A stretch of DNA of 64,000 bases from Epinephelus fuscoguttatus (GCF_011397635.1 NC_064752.1:4422607-4486606); one strand, 5' to 3'. Shown: positions 36,843 to 49,213, numbered from the stretch's first letter. Numbers and translations: made by a program. The notes: generated by a model not told the origin, from the sequence alone.

Positions 36843-37539
36843 AGGCAAATGACACATTTTAGACTCATAACAATATAACTTTTGCTGTTTTCTTTAGCAG
36901 TAGTTTCATGCAATAGCCAAATGTCACTAGTTTACTATCTTACATCAATCTCAGTCTGTTAAAAAAGGGTGATTTAACACAGTGGGAAACAGGCTGTAAT
37001 TAGGTGCAGTTGGTTTTAAACATAATTATAATTGTGGATAATTAACGGAGGGTGCTGGCTTAGGGCACTTTTATCTCATGCACAGGTGTCAGGGCCTGTT
37101 AGGGTCCACATAGCTGTATTTTTTCTCAGTGCTGGCATATTCACTTGTTCCCAATGAGGAGGGAGTGTATACAGCAGCATGCCTCTCTGAGGGTTTTGTG
37201 CGGCCATTTTGATTTTTGATTTTGCTACTCTGCTCCCTTTTTTTTTGTTAGCTAGAATACAGTTACAAAATATACAGAAAAGCCTATTTGTGGGAGCAGA
37301 TAGGTCAGCAGACACTGAATGTTGCTGGTGTGTGTTGTACTTTTATGACCATACCGTTGTAAGCTTGTTGTTGACTGTACAGTCAACCCCCTGTTAACGT
37401 AGTGTAGCCACCTAGCTCATGTCATTGTCAAACTGTTATCATAGAAACAAAACCCATGCGTAGTTCATCAGTACAAAAAAGTGCTGGGAGCATTTTTTTT
37501 AAATTTTTTTTTATTTTTTTTTTGTAAACCCCGGGATTG

Positions 37540-38300
37540 AAGTGCTCCCCAGGGCCCTGTCCCTGCTTTTTTGCTGAAGAAAAAGGCTATGTGGACACAG
37601 ATTCTTACTCCTCAAAAAAAGTCTACCAGCACCTATTACATGCCAATCAACCAGCCCATCGCACAGTATGAGGTGGTGCAGGAGCTCCTGAATCTGATGG
37701 ACTGTGGGACAAAGAGATATTTGCATGGGAAGTTTCCACTCGCCATTTGTCACTGCTCTGCACAGTAACTATCCTCTAGAAAGCACAAGTCTACAAGTCT
37801 TCTCACACTGAAAATCACTAGCACCAGACAAGACAAGGGTGAGGAACCTATCAAGCTTCCCAGGTAACGGTGTATCTCCTCGCCTCTGGAGTTCATTTGC
37901 AGCAGGAATTATCTGGAGTGTGAAGACAAGGTCCACAAGGGTCTTCTTGGCAAGAGAGCATTATCCCTGTTGTCTTTCATGGACTGCAGGTGGTTTGTTT
38001 TTATGCTCCTCATCTCTGTTAAGACCAATGACCTGGGGCTCTCCTATAGGTACATGGGGATATGGTGAACGTGTTCTTCACATTTGATGGTCAAAACTAT
38101 GTCAGGTCATTGTATTAAACAAAGTTTTATTATTATATGGAGGTAAGATTGTGAAACTTCAAAGCTTACAAAACATAAGCCACACTTGACATTTAACAGC
38201 ATATTTCACACTTCATCAGGTACCTGGTCTGATTTTCGGTCTTCCTCACCATCCGGGACCTGACTCATCGTTGCCACAGCCCTAATCCATTTAATAACCT
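37540..38300 (+). pseudogene. Relic of the unrecognised gene in spacer D
   Basis: Copy of the spacer A relic, including INQPIAQYEVVQELLNLMD (about 37642-37700) and VFFTFDGQNYVR (about 38068-38103). Confidence 0.35.
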
Positions 38301-39263
38301 TGAGACTGATATAAGATAATAAACTAGTGACATCTGGCTATTATGGAAACTACTGCAAAGCAAAATAGCAGAAATTAAATTGTAATGAGACTAAAAAGTG
38401 TCATTTGCCTGTTTTTTACCAACAAGGAGAGGTTGTACCATGTCAGTTTCTATTTGATTCCTGGAGTCAAAGTTAAATGAAAAAGTGGCTTAATTTGTCT
38501 TTATATGTTGTCTGGTTCAGGGGTTACGGAAATCTGTGTTTTTCGCCATTAGTGTGGACAACAATTCAAGATGGCCGCCAAATGATCCCTATGGGCCATG
38601 AGTTGACCTTGGCAACAAGAAAAATCCTTAACTAGACACCACAAGGGTCTTAAAAACCAGGTTTAAAAAATGTCAAGGGGAACATATTTCTACTTTACTA
38701 TTTGTAACCCACTCAAGACAATCTACAAATTTGTACCATAATACATAAGATAATTCATTTTCCACAAACATGTCTTTTTATATTTGTGTTGTGCAAAGTC
38801 ATCATCCACAAAAATACAGACTGATTTGCAAATGCGCATAACTTACTCAGAAACACGTATTATAACTTCACATAACCACGTCACAGGTTTTACAAATATA
38901 GCAGTTTCACCACAGCTAATACATATTCCTGCATTTATGGATCTATTTTTACATGTGAAAAGGGTTTTGCACATTTGTAGATTGTGTACTGTCAGTTTGT
39001 GTGCCATGTGAGTGACAGTTATGACTTCTCTCCTATTTGTTTAGGTGAGGTGCAGTCACTCGCTAGATCAGCAGATGGCGACATTCTCTCATGAGATGAT
39101 GGAACGTCAGTCTGTACAAAGACGGCTAAACCAAAGACGGTAACATTCAACAACAGTCAGAAACAACAATCTATGCCTGTAAATGTGAGCACATATGTAG
39201 TTTCATGTTAAGCATGTGAAATAAAAATGGATCATGCGTAAGAATGACATTATTGCGATTGCG
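38301..39263. other. Spacer D, distal part; nothing recognised
   Basis: Near-identical to the same part of spacers A-C. Confidence 0.35.
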
Positions 39264-39729
39264 TTGCTAATTTTTGGTCGCGCATTAGTGGTAATTCCCA
39301 TGATGTTTTAGCATCGAGCGAACAGACTCATTTGACCCATGGCAGCAGTGGTGGAAGAAGTACTCTTTTTACGAAGGTAAACGTACAAGAAAAACAAAAA
39401 GTAAAAGTTATCATCATACAGAAAGGTCCAATTTTAGATAAAATAAAATGATAGATAATGTATTTATCACTTCGATGTTGAAGCTGGTAAAAGTTGGGCT
39501 TCAGGGGAATAAAACTCTATTCCCCTGTCGGGAGTTATTTTCCCAGTATTGACCGGCTCATTATACATTATCCCTTACGTAACTCTTTTGGCAAGGTGGC
39601 GGCACTGTGAAAGGCATGGCTAGGAGTGATATGGGGCATATATTAATGGATTTCACAATAACTGGTAATTTACACCACAAATGGAATTATTATTGATTTG
39701 TTTGCCAGAATGTGGAAACTGGGAAAGTC

Positions 39730-42032
39730 TCACTGCAGTTTCATGGTCGGCCTCATGTTTGACGTTAGGACATTTTCTGGGTGGTTTCTTATGCTCACTT
39801 TACAAAGCAGGTACCTCCTCATATGTTTCCTGAAGGTCTGGTCCCGCAGTCCGTAGACAATGGGACTAACAAACCGTGGCAGGATCTGGACAATGACATA
39901 GGAGGAAAAGCGTATGGCCAGGAACTGTTTGGGTAATAAGTAGAGCAGACCTTGTTCAAGCATGGGTCTCACGTACGTAAGCATACATAACAGCAACTGA
40001 AAACCATGGAGGAGAATAGTGTTTCTGGCTTTTTTAATGTCTTCAGTTGCTTCCTTGGCAGCAAACAGAATCCTGAAGTAAGTGTAGAAGATTATGAGCC
40101 ATACCAGGACGAGAGAAACAATGTGTGAAGCATCCCTCTTCTTCAGGCTGTAAGAGCTCCTGAACACAAAGTCTCTGGCACAGAAAACTTTAGAGTGAAA
40201 GAAGTGTAGTGGCTCTGTGGCCAGAAGGATGAAGAGATCTGGTAGGATGGAGACAGCACTCACAGCCCAGATCAGACCAATCAAGATATTGGTGTTCTTG
40301 ACAGTACAGATCTGTCTGTGACGGAGAGGGATGCAGATGGCGATGTAGCACTCGACTGCCATGCCAGCCAAGTTTAGTGGGGTGTTGAGGGTGGTGAGGA
40401 TGGTGATGATCAGCAGGATGAGGCAGAACGGCACACTGATTGTGTAAAGGGCGTAGCTGATGATGTGGAGTAAAGTTGACAGGACCAGCTGCATCATGTC
40501 ATTAATCACCAGGTGGATGAACAGAATGTAACGAGGGTTTGTGTAGAAGATCTGGAGGATGAAATTGGTATTGATGGAGTAGTGTTAGTATTTTAGATGT
40601 TTTATTTAAAGGGGTAATTTGGATCTTTTGGAGAGGGGTTGTATGAGGTACTGATCCATAGCCAGTGTATTACCAACAGTAGATGTTTAATGGCACGCCC
40701 CTAGTTTGTCACAGTAGCTATGTGATGTGCTGCTGTGGATGGGGGTAGTTTGAAACCGATTTTAGCCGCCTAAAACAATCAATTTCGGTTTAAATGAGAG
40801 TATTTTCACTGCTTTACCTTTCCATCAGACAGCCATTTCCGACAGGTAGACATCAACATCTTCAGTTCCCCATTCATGCTTATGTCAAAGTCACCAGACT
40901 CCATTGACAAAAACAGTGATTTAAGCTTACTGAACACAGGAGCTGTTGGTCTACTGCTGCCTCAATCATTTAGTTAGTTAATGTTAATGTGTGACTTTGG
41001 TGAATCTGAACTAATGCATTTAAATGCCAAAAATGTGCCTAATGTTGATTTTTTTTTTTTTAAATACATTTTGTTGCTTCCTCTACACTGATTATGGATG
41101 AGTTGCTCATCCAGCCCCACTTCAAAAGATCAGAACTATTAAATATTACTGCTTTCTCAAACTTATACTTTGCTTCATCCATTTTCTTTTCAAACCTATG
41201 TTTCAACAAAATAGCACATAACTGAAAACATTGCCCTACATTACATTAGAGCTGCAATAATTAATCTGTTAGTTGTCAGCTATTAAATAAGCGATTCATC
41301 GGTAGAAATCCCCAATTCCAGCTTCTTAAATGTGAATATCTTTGTTTTCTTTACTATGACAGTAAACTGAATCTTCTATCTTTGGGTCGTGGACAAAACA
41401 AGACGTCAGTTTGGGCTTTTTGAAAGCACTGAAAATTTTCACCATTTTCTGACATTTTATGGACGAAAACAATGAAAGGATTAATCAAGAAAATGATCTC
41501 GAGATTAATTGACACGAAAAATAATCATTAGCTGCAGCCCTACATGACACTCTAAAAAGCACATATGCAGTCGGCTATAATTGATCCACAAGTTACACCA
41601 AAGTTATCATGTCTTGTGACTATTTATAGAACATGTCAGATTAATGGTCAATAAATGAAAGCTACCTTGCCTTTCAGAGGTGAATGTTTTCTGTAAATAA
41701 CAATGTGAAATCTGGAGGTGTCTAGCCTCTTTCATATGTAAGAAAATCACATATTTCTAGACATGTCTTCACTGAGTATGACCAAATGATACATGAAAAT
41801 AGAGAACATATCACCTGGTATTATCCTTAATATTTAAATAGTGCACGATGCATCCTTTAAAAAAAACATTTCAGACCTGGTGCTTTCTGAAGGTATGGAC
41901 CAGAGTACCATTGATGTAGTTAATGGAGATGCAGAGAGCTGTGACAATCACATTTTTGGTCACAGCTGTGGTGAAAATGTCTCGCTGACTTACAGTTGTA
42001 GTAGAAGAGCCGTTGAGGGATGAAAAATTCAT
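39730..42032 (-). CDS. Odorant receptor 131-2-like GPCR, array unit E (open frame)
   Basis: Coding exons 41877-42032 (52 residues, MNFSSLNGSS..., TM1, HTFRKHQ, donor CACCAG|GT) and 39730-40551 (273 residues), phase 0, intron 1325 bp, total 325 residues. TM3 ends MAVECYIAICIPLRH; TM6 ARNTILLHGFQL; TM7 PRFVSPIVYGLRDQTFRK. Its second exon and 3' flank match the other units almost exactly, but its intron and upstream flank are clearly diverged (many substitutions and indels). It alone keeps the predicted leader-exon donor. This makes E the best candidate for the oldest array position, with its coding parts homogenised by gene conversion. Role as for unit C. Confidence 0.9.
40552..41876. other. 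Intron of unit E (diverged)
   Basis: Homologous to the introns of A-D but much more different than the exons are. No nested feature. Confidence 0.7.
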
Positions 42033-42422
42033 GTCTGAAATGGCAAAATCCTTCCTGTTTGAAGCAAGCACAGACAGCAAAGAGAGATTGTGGTGTTACC
42101 TTCAAAGATTTTAAGACTATAAAAGATTAACAAATAAGGAAAATTTTGCAATGAAAATCTGCCAATAATACATGTGTCATGAGACACACTGATCTATGGA
42201 TTAAATAATTATCTTCTAAAAATGATCTTGTAGGAGGCTAACTGGCAGATTCTCGTGGTTATTACTAATATTTCAGAAGATACCTTTGTAAATCACAGAA
42301 AAAATACATGATACGTAATACACATTACACACAGTAATATAACATAATGTTACACACAATAACACATTTGCAGTCCATACAGTATCAGTACAAAGCAGTA
42401 AGCATGACTAGACTCTACCTAC

Positions 42423-42506
42423 CCAGCAGGGCGTCAGATAATACCAGTCTGTTGTCTGTGTTGGTGTGGATGGACTTTATAAATGTAGATCAAACACATT
42501 TGAGAT

Positions 42507-42554
<48 letters not shown>

Positions 42555-42574
42555 TGTGCGTGTTTGTGTGTGCG

Positions 42575-42618
<44 letters not shown>

Positions 42619-42657
42619 TGTGCATTTGTGTGTGCGTGTGTGTGTTTGTGTGTGTGT
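42423..42657 (-). promoter_or_regulatory. Predicted promoter and leader exon of unit E with long TG/CA tract
   Basis: Minus strand: TATA box ATTTATAAAGT at 42475-42485, then about 50 bases to donor CTGCTGG|GTAGGT (exon end 42423). The TG tract at 42509-42657 is upstream of the TATA box and the longest in the window. The segment with the donor is missing from units A-D. Confidence 0.5.
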
Positions 42658-44815
42658 TTAAGGGAATAGTTGCACATTTTTGAGAAATATGATCATGTGC
42701 TTTTCCTTTTTTATTTTAAGAAAGACTTTTGATAAATAAGATGACATTCGTGACATTGGCAGTGGCCGATGTTTTCTGTTGTGTCACAGTCAATTTTGTG
42801 CAGGCTAAAAAAGCAGGGCTTCATAATAATGGCCACAAACCTATATGAATGAGCAGGTATGCTCATGAATTCAATGACTGTTTGGCAAATGGGCTCTATG
42901 ATCTCAATGTTATGTGACGACATGTCTAGTAGTAGCCATTGTCCAGTCCTCCTGGGGATGATAGAAAATGTGTTTAGGATGACAAAAGATCTTCCCTGGG
43001 ACGCCTTTGGGACGAAAGGACGCAGAAAACTCACAATATAGTAGCATCAGGGGACGCACCCTATTGTTTTTCCGATAATACTACATTGTGAACAACAAAT
43101 CTGTGTTGACATCAGCAGGGGAAGAGCTGGTTAGCTGTTAGCTGCTGGAAGCTGCAACTAACAGCTCATGAAGGTTGCCTTAAGTTGCATTATAATGCAT
43201 TGAAGCTTTATTCAGTAAAAATGAGTAATATAGATATTCAGGGGTCGCGTTAACTGGATATTCTCGGTCATTGACCGTTTTTTACAACAATGACCGGAAA
43301 ATCTGAAGGCCATCGGTCATTTTGACCTGTTGCAATTACCACCCCTGCCCACTTGGCAGCAGAGTGCACAGTCAGTGGTTTAAGTGGCTGCCGTTTTTAC
43401 ACTGCAGAGAAAAAGTCATTCATCTGCTTCATGTAGCGTTGTTGACATAACGCCCTGGACACACCGGATGCGGAACCGAAGCGCAGCGCCCAGCAGCGGA
43501 GGCAGTTTTCAATCGGCGCCCATGTTAACCTATCTGACTGTCCACACAGGCCGCTGAGCAGAGCGGAGCGCACGCGGAGACAGCGCTTCAGTTCGGCGTC
43601 TGGTCTGTTTTTCATGCGAGCCGCAAGCGCTTCTGTCAAGCTGGATAGAGCAGATCGTACCAAACAGAAAGTCGGACACAGAAAAGACGAGAGAATCCGG
43701 CCAATTTTTAAAATAAAATAACAACAGCACGCACTATGGAACGTGAGGAGAAAATACAGTGTTTATAATTTAAAAAAAACACAACAGTGTATAACCGAAC
43801 ACATTTTTCAATACCATAATCACTTCATTACAATTTTAATTTTGTGACACCGAGCCTACAGACATAACTACATAACGCCCTGGACACACCGGACGCGTTA
43901 GTGCGGTCCGGTGTGTGGATGTCTGTTCATCTTTTCGTTCATGTCCTTATTATTGCACACTTTATAACTTGCTTGTTGGATTTATTAAAAACGAACGAAT
44001 GAAAACTAAATGTCTTTGAATATCTTTATTATCATTTAAAAACGAAAATTAAAATGACCGGTAAAAACAGATTATGACCGGATTTTTATGACCCTGTCGG
44101 TCAAAATGAAAGGTGAAGAAAAGGTCTAGCGCACCATCTGGTTATTAGAGGGAAATATGATTTATTATATACAGGGTAAAGTCTTTTGAAGCATATTTTT
44201 TTAAAGATGTTTTTCATGCATAAGGTTCAAGGTTGTGTCATAAATTTCTATGATTAAATTTGTTCTCATTCAAAGGTAGTGTAATGAAAGGCTTACGATC
44301 TTCAAAATGGTTTCGTTTCTTTATAGTGTAAATGTCTTTGGTTCCCCGGTACAAAGGGAGGAAACATAAAAGCAAAAGCAAAAGCAAAATAAACAATAAT
44401 ATAAAAATATCATTGTCCACTATTCGCCAAATCCTTATTTCAAGCATTGGCATCAGTGTCAGCTCAGAATTTTAAAATCAGTGCATCCCTAGTATGGGGC
44501 TATGGCCAGAATGTGGTTTCCCTAGCTTAGCACTAAGACTGAAAACGGTAGGAACTCATGGATGTTGGCCAGATTGATGAACAATTTAACAAGTCCTTTT
44601 TACATTTTTATTTGAGTATGGCTTAAACAAACTAGACATGATTAGTTGATTCATCAGCTTCAGAGGTGCAGGTCTGTGTTTTTTTTTTTTTTTCACTTTG
44701 CACACTACCACACGAGCAGTTTCCCTTCATTTCAAGTCTTTATGCTAAGCTAGGCTAACCTCCTCCTAACTCTGTGCTAGAAAGTGAATACATTTTGCAA
44801 AATGTTGAACCGTTT
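42658..44815. repeat. Old interspersed repeat, split by later insertions
   Basis: The left end GGGAATAGTTGCACATTTTTGAG (from 42662) and the right end (44700-44814: CTTTATGCTAAGCTAGGCTAAC through AAATGTTGAACCGTTTCTTT) look like the two ends of a very common fish repeat. Its ends usually read GGAATAGTTTGACATTTTGGG and its complement. About 1.7 kb of other sequence lies between. From memory and tentative. Confidence 0.35.
43239..44133. mobile_element. Possible non-autonomous hAT-like element with nested GC-rich insert
   Basis: CAGGGGTCGCGTTAAC at the left resembles the right end read on the other strand (AGATGGTGCGCTAGAC). Near both ends words such as GGTCATTTTGAC and ATGACCGG recur in opposite orientation. 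Within it a 23-bp word CATAACGCCCTGGACACACC... occurs twice in direct orientation (43448 and 43871), bracketing a GC-rich stretch. No clear target duplication found. Confidence 0.3.
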
Positions 44816-47530
44816 CTTTCAACTGACACTACAACAATTGAATGGATACAGAGAACCGGTCTTAAAGCAGCATTATTCTTTGTTTTGTAGGTACCTGAAG
44901 GCAGCAGAGATGGAGCAACATCTGGATTCATTTGCAGTCGTGTAACCTGGAGGATGTAAGTTCAGTATTCACTCTTCTTTTAACTCTGTGTGTGCTGGGA
45001 CGCAGGTAGTGTACGGTAGCTTTATCAGAGCTTTTTTGAAAATGTCTGCCAGCTGCGGCTGGAAATGGTGATGAGAGCGGTGAAACTGAACAACAAGTGA
45101 ATTTGCAGGTTTGAAAACCAAAACAACCAACATAAGTAGACTAAGCCCCATGGAACTGAGTTGTGTTTATTACTACAAGAAACAACTTTCACATTACACC
45201 CACAGATATTGACTGATTGTTTATGTAGGAATTTCATTTTTCTACCTTTTTCTTTTGTTAAGAATTTTTGAAATAGTGCAGCTTTACATTGGTAGTTGTT
45301 TGCGATTAGTCTAACAGGTCCTTTAAATTACTACCACCATTGTTAAAGATAAGGTATGTTTGGGCATAAGAACAACTTGATTAGAGTGTTGTGGTTTGGG
45401 TGAAAATTACTACTTTGTCAAGGTTAGGGGACCTTTGTCACCATGGTGATGTAAAGGGGAAGGGGGGTTGGATCAGGTAGAGAATGATGCTGAGCAACCA
45501 AGGAGCCAGATACTAAAAGGAATTATTGATTACAAAAACTTTCATAAAAACATCAAAACTCAGGTTATCCTACCATAAACCGACAACAAATGAAAGGTAA
45601 CTTTAAAATGTCCTCAAATCAAACAAGAATAAAAGTTTTAAAAAGTATTTTAAGCTTAAAAAATTAATGTCTGTAATTCTCAGTAGTTGGAATTGACTGC
45701 TGACCAACTCTAGTGTCCTCTGGTGACACTGATATTATACTGTGTGCACAGGACCTCACAGCCTCACTGTCTTCTCGTATAGCATGGGCTTAACTGATAC
45801 TGTCAAAAGGAAAAAGAGGCGGCAGTCAAGAAAAATGTAGCCCCAGATTCTGGCTAATCCCAATACCGACACATCCGGGCAGAGCTCTGATCTCTGCTCG
45901 ATTTCTGTGATGCATTGCAGAACTCTGGGTGGTGGCTTCTGTCGTCTGTATCATACGTATACGAGACACATCAAAAAATAATTAGACATCATGTATTAAA
46001 TGTAATGACAATTTCCTTTTGAAATGTTCTAGAACGAGCGCTTGATAACGGGCTTTGGTGTTCCAGATCTTGCCATGGTTTGTTTTGTAAAAAGTAAGGT
46101 GAAGCTGATCAACCTGTCTCGTATATGAATGAATTTGGGAATTAAAGAAAAAAAGAAAAAGAAAAACATAGAAATGTGAATGTACAGGAACAGATGAAAC
46201 CAATACTCCAGCTATGTGACGGTTTCAGTGAGAACCAATTGATTGTAGAATGATTGTCGTCAGGGTTAAATAAAACTACTGTTGACTCTCTCTATTAGAT
46301 GGGAAACAAACAGCAGGCTCCTGTTTTTAAATCCTACATTTTCTTGAACCTTCCGTTCACCCTGACCTCCTCCCTCTGCAGAGTTTGTGGCATTATAATG
46401 ACGTCACCTGTTTTCACTCCTTTGACTCATGAAAGTCAGAAGTCTTACAGCCGTTCAGAGGTCGAAGTCTCTCGAACATGTTGTTTCTGGACATTTGCTA
46501 AAACAACTAATATTCATCTTTGGAAGACTGGTCTCAACTGGTCAGGACCAAAATATGAATAACCTTTGGAGCAGTTGATGCTTGTATTTGTAATTTATTC
46601 CCCTTTACTTTTTGTAGCATTACTTGTAGGCATTTTCAACTTGTCTATCATAGACTATGAAAAAGACACAGTATAGAATACGTTTGGCTGAGCGTTAGCT
46701 GATTAAGCATGGGTGAGTCAAATTAAATACAGCTGCTTTAAGACCCACACAAACTGCCTTTTATCTGGTGACTGGCAGATGGGACTCCATCTGTCTCAGT
46801 TCTTCATCACAAAGCAAATAATGATCATGTTGGGGTTCATGTTACACAGCAATTAAGTGGGGACAGAAGTAATAGCAGGTAATTTAAACTTGGATCATTC
46901 GCACGAGTAAACATAAATGGTAGATTCCTCTCGGACAGTTCCACAAAATCTCACAGTCTTTCCACAGTCTTTCTTCAACGACATTTTTTCCCCCTAAAGT
47001 TTATGAAATTGCTTATGTTCCAGCAGAAGGCATCTATTTATTTCCCAAGGTTATTGATTTATTTTCAAGTTAAAGTTTATTCTTCACTGTGTGTGGTTAA
47101 TTTTTTTAAATCTTGTGTCAGATGTTGCTGTGCTAATAATTCATGTATTTAGTCAGCACTCCTTTAACACAGAGATCAGTGATAAATGATGACTCAAATT
47201 ACATGACAAAGAAGGCTGACCTGGATTTTGGAAGACACAGGCCCACTGCCGGGAAGAGAGGGATCACAGGGTACAGATAACTCTCTAGCCCATACAGAAG
47301 TCTTTAATGGGATCAAATACAACAATTTACTTACTGACATCACTGACAATACAAGTTATATGCATTTACATGATGAATACATTTATTGTCATCATTAAAG
47401 CACATTTCCACTTGTGATTTGATACAGAATGCTGTGGTTGAAATTCAAACAGCAGGGGTCAGAGTTGCTGAACAGACATGTGCCACTAATGTAAAGATGT
47501 GAGGCAAACTGCAGCCTCACTGTCTAATTC
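44816..47530. other. Intergenic; no gene recognised
   Basis: Several short open frames on both strands (for example 46299-46562 plus) have no recognisable family features. No bounded repeat identified. Confidence 0.4.
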
Positions 47531-47534
47531 ACAA

Positions 47535-47650
47535 TGCCTCACCAAAAATCAGTGGCTCAAAAAAGAAAAGTCAGGGTACAGAGAGAGCAAGAAAATGAAA
47601 GAAGCAGAGAGGCAATGGCCAAATGTCTAGCCATAAAAAAATATGAATAA
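47535..47650 (+). pseudogene. Possible TTF/hAT-type transposase N-terminal scrap
   Basis: The plus strand reads PHQKSVAQKRKVRVQREQEN... and stops after about 35 residues. The basic AQKRK-x-R pattern is common at the start of TTF-type zinc-finger hAT proteins, but nothing follows. Weak. Confidence 0.2.
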
Positions 47651-48460
47651 ACACCAGGTATGACAGAAGCAGCTGAACGTGGTAAAGGCGAGGAGCGAGG
47701 CAGACTAGCAAATACAACCTGCTGTAGCAAACTCAGTTTTAAAGCTAGTGTGGTATCAAATGACATTAGATGACCCACGGCATCCATTGGTACCATGTCA
47801 TGTTCTCTTGTTGGGAAATGGCTAAATAACACTCTAAAAGTGTTTTTAAAGAGTGAAAGAATTTAATATATAAAATGGTTTATATTTAAAAAAGAATTCT
47901 GCATACTGGAGTCCGTCAGCAATTTTGGAATTTCATATATTGGGGTATGACTTGAAAACTTTTGTGGATTCAATGAGCCCAGTGGTATTCATGTGTGATG
48001 ATGATGTTCGCCCCCACAGTGAGACCTGCTCCCGATTACTTTTTTTCCTGTCCCGTCCCAGTCATGTGGTGAAACTGACTTTCACAGGAGTCCTGTGACC
48101 TGCAGGATTCCCAAATCTTCAGCCTTTAGTCTGCTCATGTTAAGCACAGTTTGAATGGACGATAAATAGCCTCAGGTTCCTTTAAGATTAGGTCTGTTTT
48201 TATTTCATTTATTCTATTTATTATATGGATGTCAGTTTTGGGTAGGTCTTCCATTGGACAGTTTCAGATCAGGTCCACAATTTTGTCCACATGTTATCAA
48301 GTTAACAAAATTATTCTGTTGTAGTTTAAATAATGGGTAACAACTAATTCCTTTTATATTAGTTCAAAAAGAAAAAACAGGGATATGATTGTTGTACAAG
48401 TGAAATACACACGCATAAAATGTTGATGTATTTTTTATTATTTAATATTTTTAATATTTT
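47651..48460. other. Intergenic; nothing recognised
   Basis: AT-rich, without coding or repeat features I can support. Confidence 0.4.
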
Positions 48461-49213
48461 CAAGACTTGCACCGATTTATTGGCAGTGCTCGGAATCGTC
48501 TAAAATATGCCGATTTAAAACGTCGGTCACCCGGCGCGCCGCATGATTGACATTGTGTAACATCAGCAGCGCACACACACGCACATGTGCAACTCACGGC
48601 TTAGGCGATGTGAGGAAGTGAAACATGGGCGGCTTCTCACCTTAGTCATTCACACACACATCTAAAGAGAGAAGGAGAAAGTTATTAATTGTCCGTGTTA
48701 AACTTAACTGTGGAGCTCTCACTGCTGCACTGTGCTGCTTGAAACTGACGAGGTGCGTGTTCACATGCCAAAGATGCGCATGTCCGCGTGCTTACTGGTG
48801 GGCGCGTCCTGAAGACCTGTGCGAATTTTCAACAGGAATTGTTTTTTATTTTTTTTGTCTATTTAAGAAATTACCCACAAATGCTATACACCAAGAATTA
48901 TTATTTTATTTATCTGTTTTTATTGATGTATGCCTTTTTTACTTATTTATGAATTTATTTTTGAAGTTATATTTGAGCAAAAAGGAAAATATTTCTGAAC
49001 CTGTCACTGTTTTTGTTTGTTTGCTTGAGATTATTATTGAAAAGCTGGTTGTATCTTGGTTAAAATGTTCTAATAAAGCAAAGCTAGAAAATATTGCAAT
49101 ATCTTGTGTGCTGTAAAGTGGTTTGAAAAAAAATGAAATCGGAATCGGCCATCCAAACACTCTGCAAATTTGAAATTGGTATTGGCCCAAAAAATTGTAA
49201 TTGGTGCAAGTCT
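48461..49213. mobile_element. Non-autonomous hAT-like transposon (753 bp) next to receptor F
   Basis: Ends are inverted: CAAGACTTGCACCGATT at the left; the right end reads AGACTTGCACCAATT on the other strand. Perfect 8-bp duplications AATATTTT flank it (48453-48460 and 49214-49221). The interior has a GC-rich island near 48520-48820 and a plus-strand open frame with no transposase features. Its right end lies 57 bp beyond the stop codon of receptor F. Confidence 0.78.

Larger units (their letters stand above)
12451..42705 (-). repeat. Tandem array of five receptor units (A-E)
   Basis: The marker TTGCTAATTTTTGGTCGCGC recurs at 12451, 18676, 25632, 33025 and 39264, giving periods of 6225, 6956, 7393 and 6239 bp. 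Each unit has, left to right: 3' flank, second coding exon, intron, first coding exon and, in A-D, a 3.5-4.5 kb upstream spacer. Length differences come largely from an L2-like LINE tail in spacers B and C and one more interspersed repeat in spacer C. Sequence identity between units is very high by eye. Unit E has a diverged intron and diverged upstream flank, and homology fades out near 42705. Confidence 0.9.

Noticed and set aside
42347-42677. Long open frames of Cys-Val or His-Thr repeats on both strands
   Set aside because: They are translations of the TG/CA microsatellite; no coding meaning.
12451-42705. Array as an artefact of unmerged haplotypes
   Set aside because: Units differ by insertions at fixed places and follow one another in tandem with a single-copy flank on each side, which favours a real array. 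Only read-level data can settle exact copy number.
43397-43730. GC-rich minus-strand frames as a possible gene
   Set aside because: They lie in a repeat block with duplicated ends; no protein family features.
48739-49116. 125-codon plus-strand frame
   Set aside because: Falls wholly inside the bounded hAT-like element and shows no transposase or other recognisable domain.
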